Below are positions 60,317 to 64,000 of a stretch of 64,000 nt of DNA, piece after piece. Source of the stretch: JACCXM01 sp046328335 (GTDB taxonomy: Bacteria > Chloroflexota > Chloroflexia > Thermomicrobiales > UBA6265); contig JAXLWU010000017.1 of NCBI GenBank assembly GCA_046328335.1, positions 47,562 to 111,561 of the forward strand, written 5' to 3'. The position numbers were made by a program, and so were the translations under genes. Positions within the stretch are counted from its first letter, which is position 1. Every line of letters begins with the position of its first letter. Under the pieces are notes generated by a model. It had not been told where the DNA came from, searched no databases, and worked only from the letters and a program-made list of their open reading frames with translations.

Positions 60317-60639
60317 CGCCCATACATCCCTCCTTTCCCCAGATGGGGAAAAACTACGGAACTCTTCCCCATGTGCATGGCGCTCCCCAGGCGCACGCTT
60401 GGAGCGTGCCAAGCGGAAGCAGGCTTGCCCGCAATTGATTGACACCGGCGGCGACAGCGCTGTGCGGAAGACGAGTCATGCGGAGTCGCCGCGAGGAACC
60501 GCGGTGGCGGTCGCCATCACCGCCAACGCCGAGATCCCTCCTGCGTCGGGACGACACCAATGGGGTTCCTCTGAACGACACAACGTTTCCACGTCGCTGG
60601 AGTGGGAATGCGTCCGGACGGGCGCGAAGGCGATCCGCC
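60317..60639. other. gap after the LuxR-type regulator with a family B repeat
   Basis: A family B repeat occupies 60475-60557: GAGATCCCTCCTGCGTCGGGACGACACC ends it, preceded by GTCGCCATCACCGCCAAC. A TTTCCCCAGATGGGGAAA hairpin at 60334-60351 lacks a T-run. No gene recognised. Confidence 0.55.
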
Positions 60640-61047
60640 ATGCTTGCCGCCGTCGGTGTAATCCTGGCTGCCGTCGGGCTTGCCCTCTTGGCCGCTTGCG
60701 TCGCCGATCATGTCCCGCCGGCAGCCCGCGGCGGGGACACCGCCCTGGCGACCGAGGACGGGAGGCTCCTCCCCGCCCCAGGCCGACACGGACTCGCGGT
60801 TAGGAGCATGGAGCGCAAGCGAGCTGAGGGGGAGCACGGAGGGCGTCTCGAGTGGAACGCGCGCTTCGCCCCTGACATGGCGCGACAAGCGCCGGCCCTC
60901 CGACCAGAGCCAGCCGCGGACCGCTTCGCGGCGGCATCCTGCCCCAAGCAAGCTGCGCTCGCCACCACGTCGGATCTGCGCTGCCATCTCGCGGCCATGG
61001 CCGCCTCTTCCCGCCGCGCGGGCTTCGTCTATGTAGGACCACGCTGA
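60640..61047 (+). CDS. doubtful exported small protein
   Basis: A 135-residue frame from the ATG at 60640. The start is hydrophobic (MLAAVGVILAAVGLALLAAC), like a lipoprotein signal with LLAAC, after which the composition is Ala/Arg-rich and unlike its neighbours. GAAGG is about 10 bases upstream. It could be a spurious frame in GC-rich DNA. Confidence 0.25.
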   Translation: MLAAVGVILAAVGLALLAACVADHVPPAARGGDTALATEDGRLLPAPGRHGLAVRSMERKRAEGEHGGRLEWNARFAPDMARQAPALRPEPAADRFAAASCPKQAALATTSDLRCHLAAMAASSRRAGFVYVGPR

Positions 61048-61182
61048 CCCGCTGAAAACCCTGACGGGACGCGAGAGGGTGGGCGCTTTCAGCGGCCGCT
61101 CGGCAGGGTGACGATCAAGGTGGGGACCAACGTGCGCCCGTTCGCGCCGCTGGCCCCCTTCGCTAAAAAACTCGGTTTCGGT

Positions 61183-63786
<2,604 letters not shown>

Positions 63787-63826
63787 CCCTCGTTCCTTCC
63801 CGTCCCGGCCTCTTGCTCAGTAAGGT

Positions 63827-64000
63827 TCATCGCTCCGAGGAGCTATCTTCGACTCCCAGGTGCGCCAACAGCGCGGCGACTTCGCCCCGCATGCCTTGCA
63901 CGGCTTCACCCCCGATAGCGGCATCCTGCTCGGCCAGCCAGCCCTGGAGCGCCTTCAAGCGAAGAGTCAATTCCAGAGCGAGTTGCACCCCGGCGAGGTT
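63827..64000 (-). CDS. probable HspR-like MerR regulator, C-terminal part
   Basis: Only the last 57 residues are inside the window; the start is beyond the right edge. It begins NLAGVQLALELTLRLKALQG, which matches the NLAGVE helix that ends the DNA-binding domain of HspR/CbpM-type MerR regulators, then an acidic tail and a TGA at 63827-63829. It lies 40 bases before clpB on the same strand, the usual arrangement for heat-shock control. Identification is moderate because the HTH is not visible. Confidence 0.55.
   Translation of the reverse strand, partial: NLAGVQLALELTLRLKALQGWLAEQDAAIGGEAVQGMRGEVAALLAHLGVEDSSSER

Noticed and set aside
60334..60351. A CCCC-AGAT-GGGG hairpin after the LuxR-type gene
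   Set aside because: Short stem and no T-run on the plus strand, so an intrinsic terminator is not supported.

Overview
This is a GC-rich bacterial window with about 52 protein genes on both strands and no rRNA, tRNA or CRISPR array that I can see. The gene content suggests a Chloroflexota bacterium, most likely Thermomicrobia-like. The pointers are MoxR/VWA genes, a BtpA family protein, CO-dehydrogenase-like subunits, secreted SH3 proteins, many class III aminotransferases and DAO-type oxidoreductases, and abundant GC-rich intergenic repeats. The assignment rests on recognition of gene families, not on a search.

Layout. 1-4672 (minus): a run of five genes, namely a degenerate HPRT-like protein fused to a nuclease-like domain, a small P-loop ATPase, a MoxR/Mg-chelatase-like ATPase, a 2TM/XpaC-like membrane protein and a truncated VWA protein. 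4911-11827: cupin, dihydrolipoyl dehydrogenase, Nudix hydrolase, ThDP enzyme, and a MauE membrane protein carrying three thioredoxin domains. 12272-14305: a MerR regulator coupled to an unknown protein, a candidate operator, a small membrane protein and a BtpA-like protein. 14292-20652: enoyl-CoA hydratase, acyl-CoA dehydrogenase, CoxG/S/M-like genes without CoxL, and an aminotransferase. 20683-27064: cyclase-family hydrolase, secreted CAP/SH3 protein, NAD synthetase, ITPase and amine oxidase. 27064-36091: LLM flavoprotein, a UvrD-like helicase with an internal DnaQ-type exonuclease, an inositol-phosphatase family enzyme, a K+ channel, and a nucleotide cyclase/NB-ARC/TPR regulator. 36390-49047: DAO oxidoreductases, polyphosphate kinase, aminotransferase, YccF-like protein, FtsH and RsgA. 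49436-52747: a decayed transposase between two copies of an ~90-bp direct repeat, next to a Tat-exported six-repeat cysteine-rich protein with a good promoter. 52838-56668: a five-gene operon ending in a split lipoate-protein ligase. 56933-64000: NlpC/P60 protein, LuxR-type NB-ARC regulator, ClpB and the tail of a probable HspR regulator.

How genes fit together. Lipoylation (two-part ligase) and lipoamide turnover (LpdA) are both represented. Protein quality control is covered by ClpB, a probable HspR, and FtsH. Two large signal-transduction ATPases share an NB-ARC core but differ in their other domains. A dispersed palindromic repeat occupies seven of the eight non-overlapping gaps between convergent genes and none of the divergent gaps, which suggests a role at 3' ends. 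The most promising material for a new system is the left-end HPRT-nuclease/ATPase/MoxR/XpaC-like/VWA cluster. The cysteine-rich Tat protein is the next candidate.
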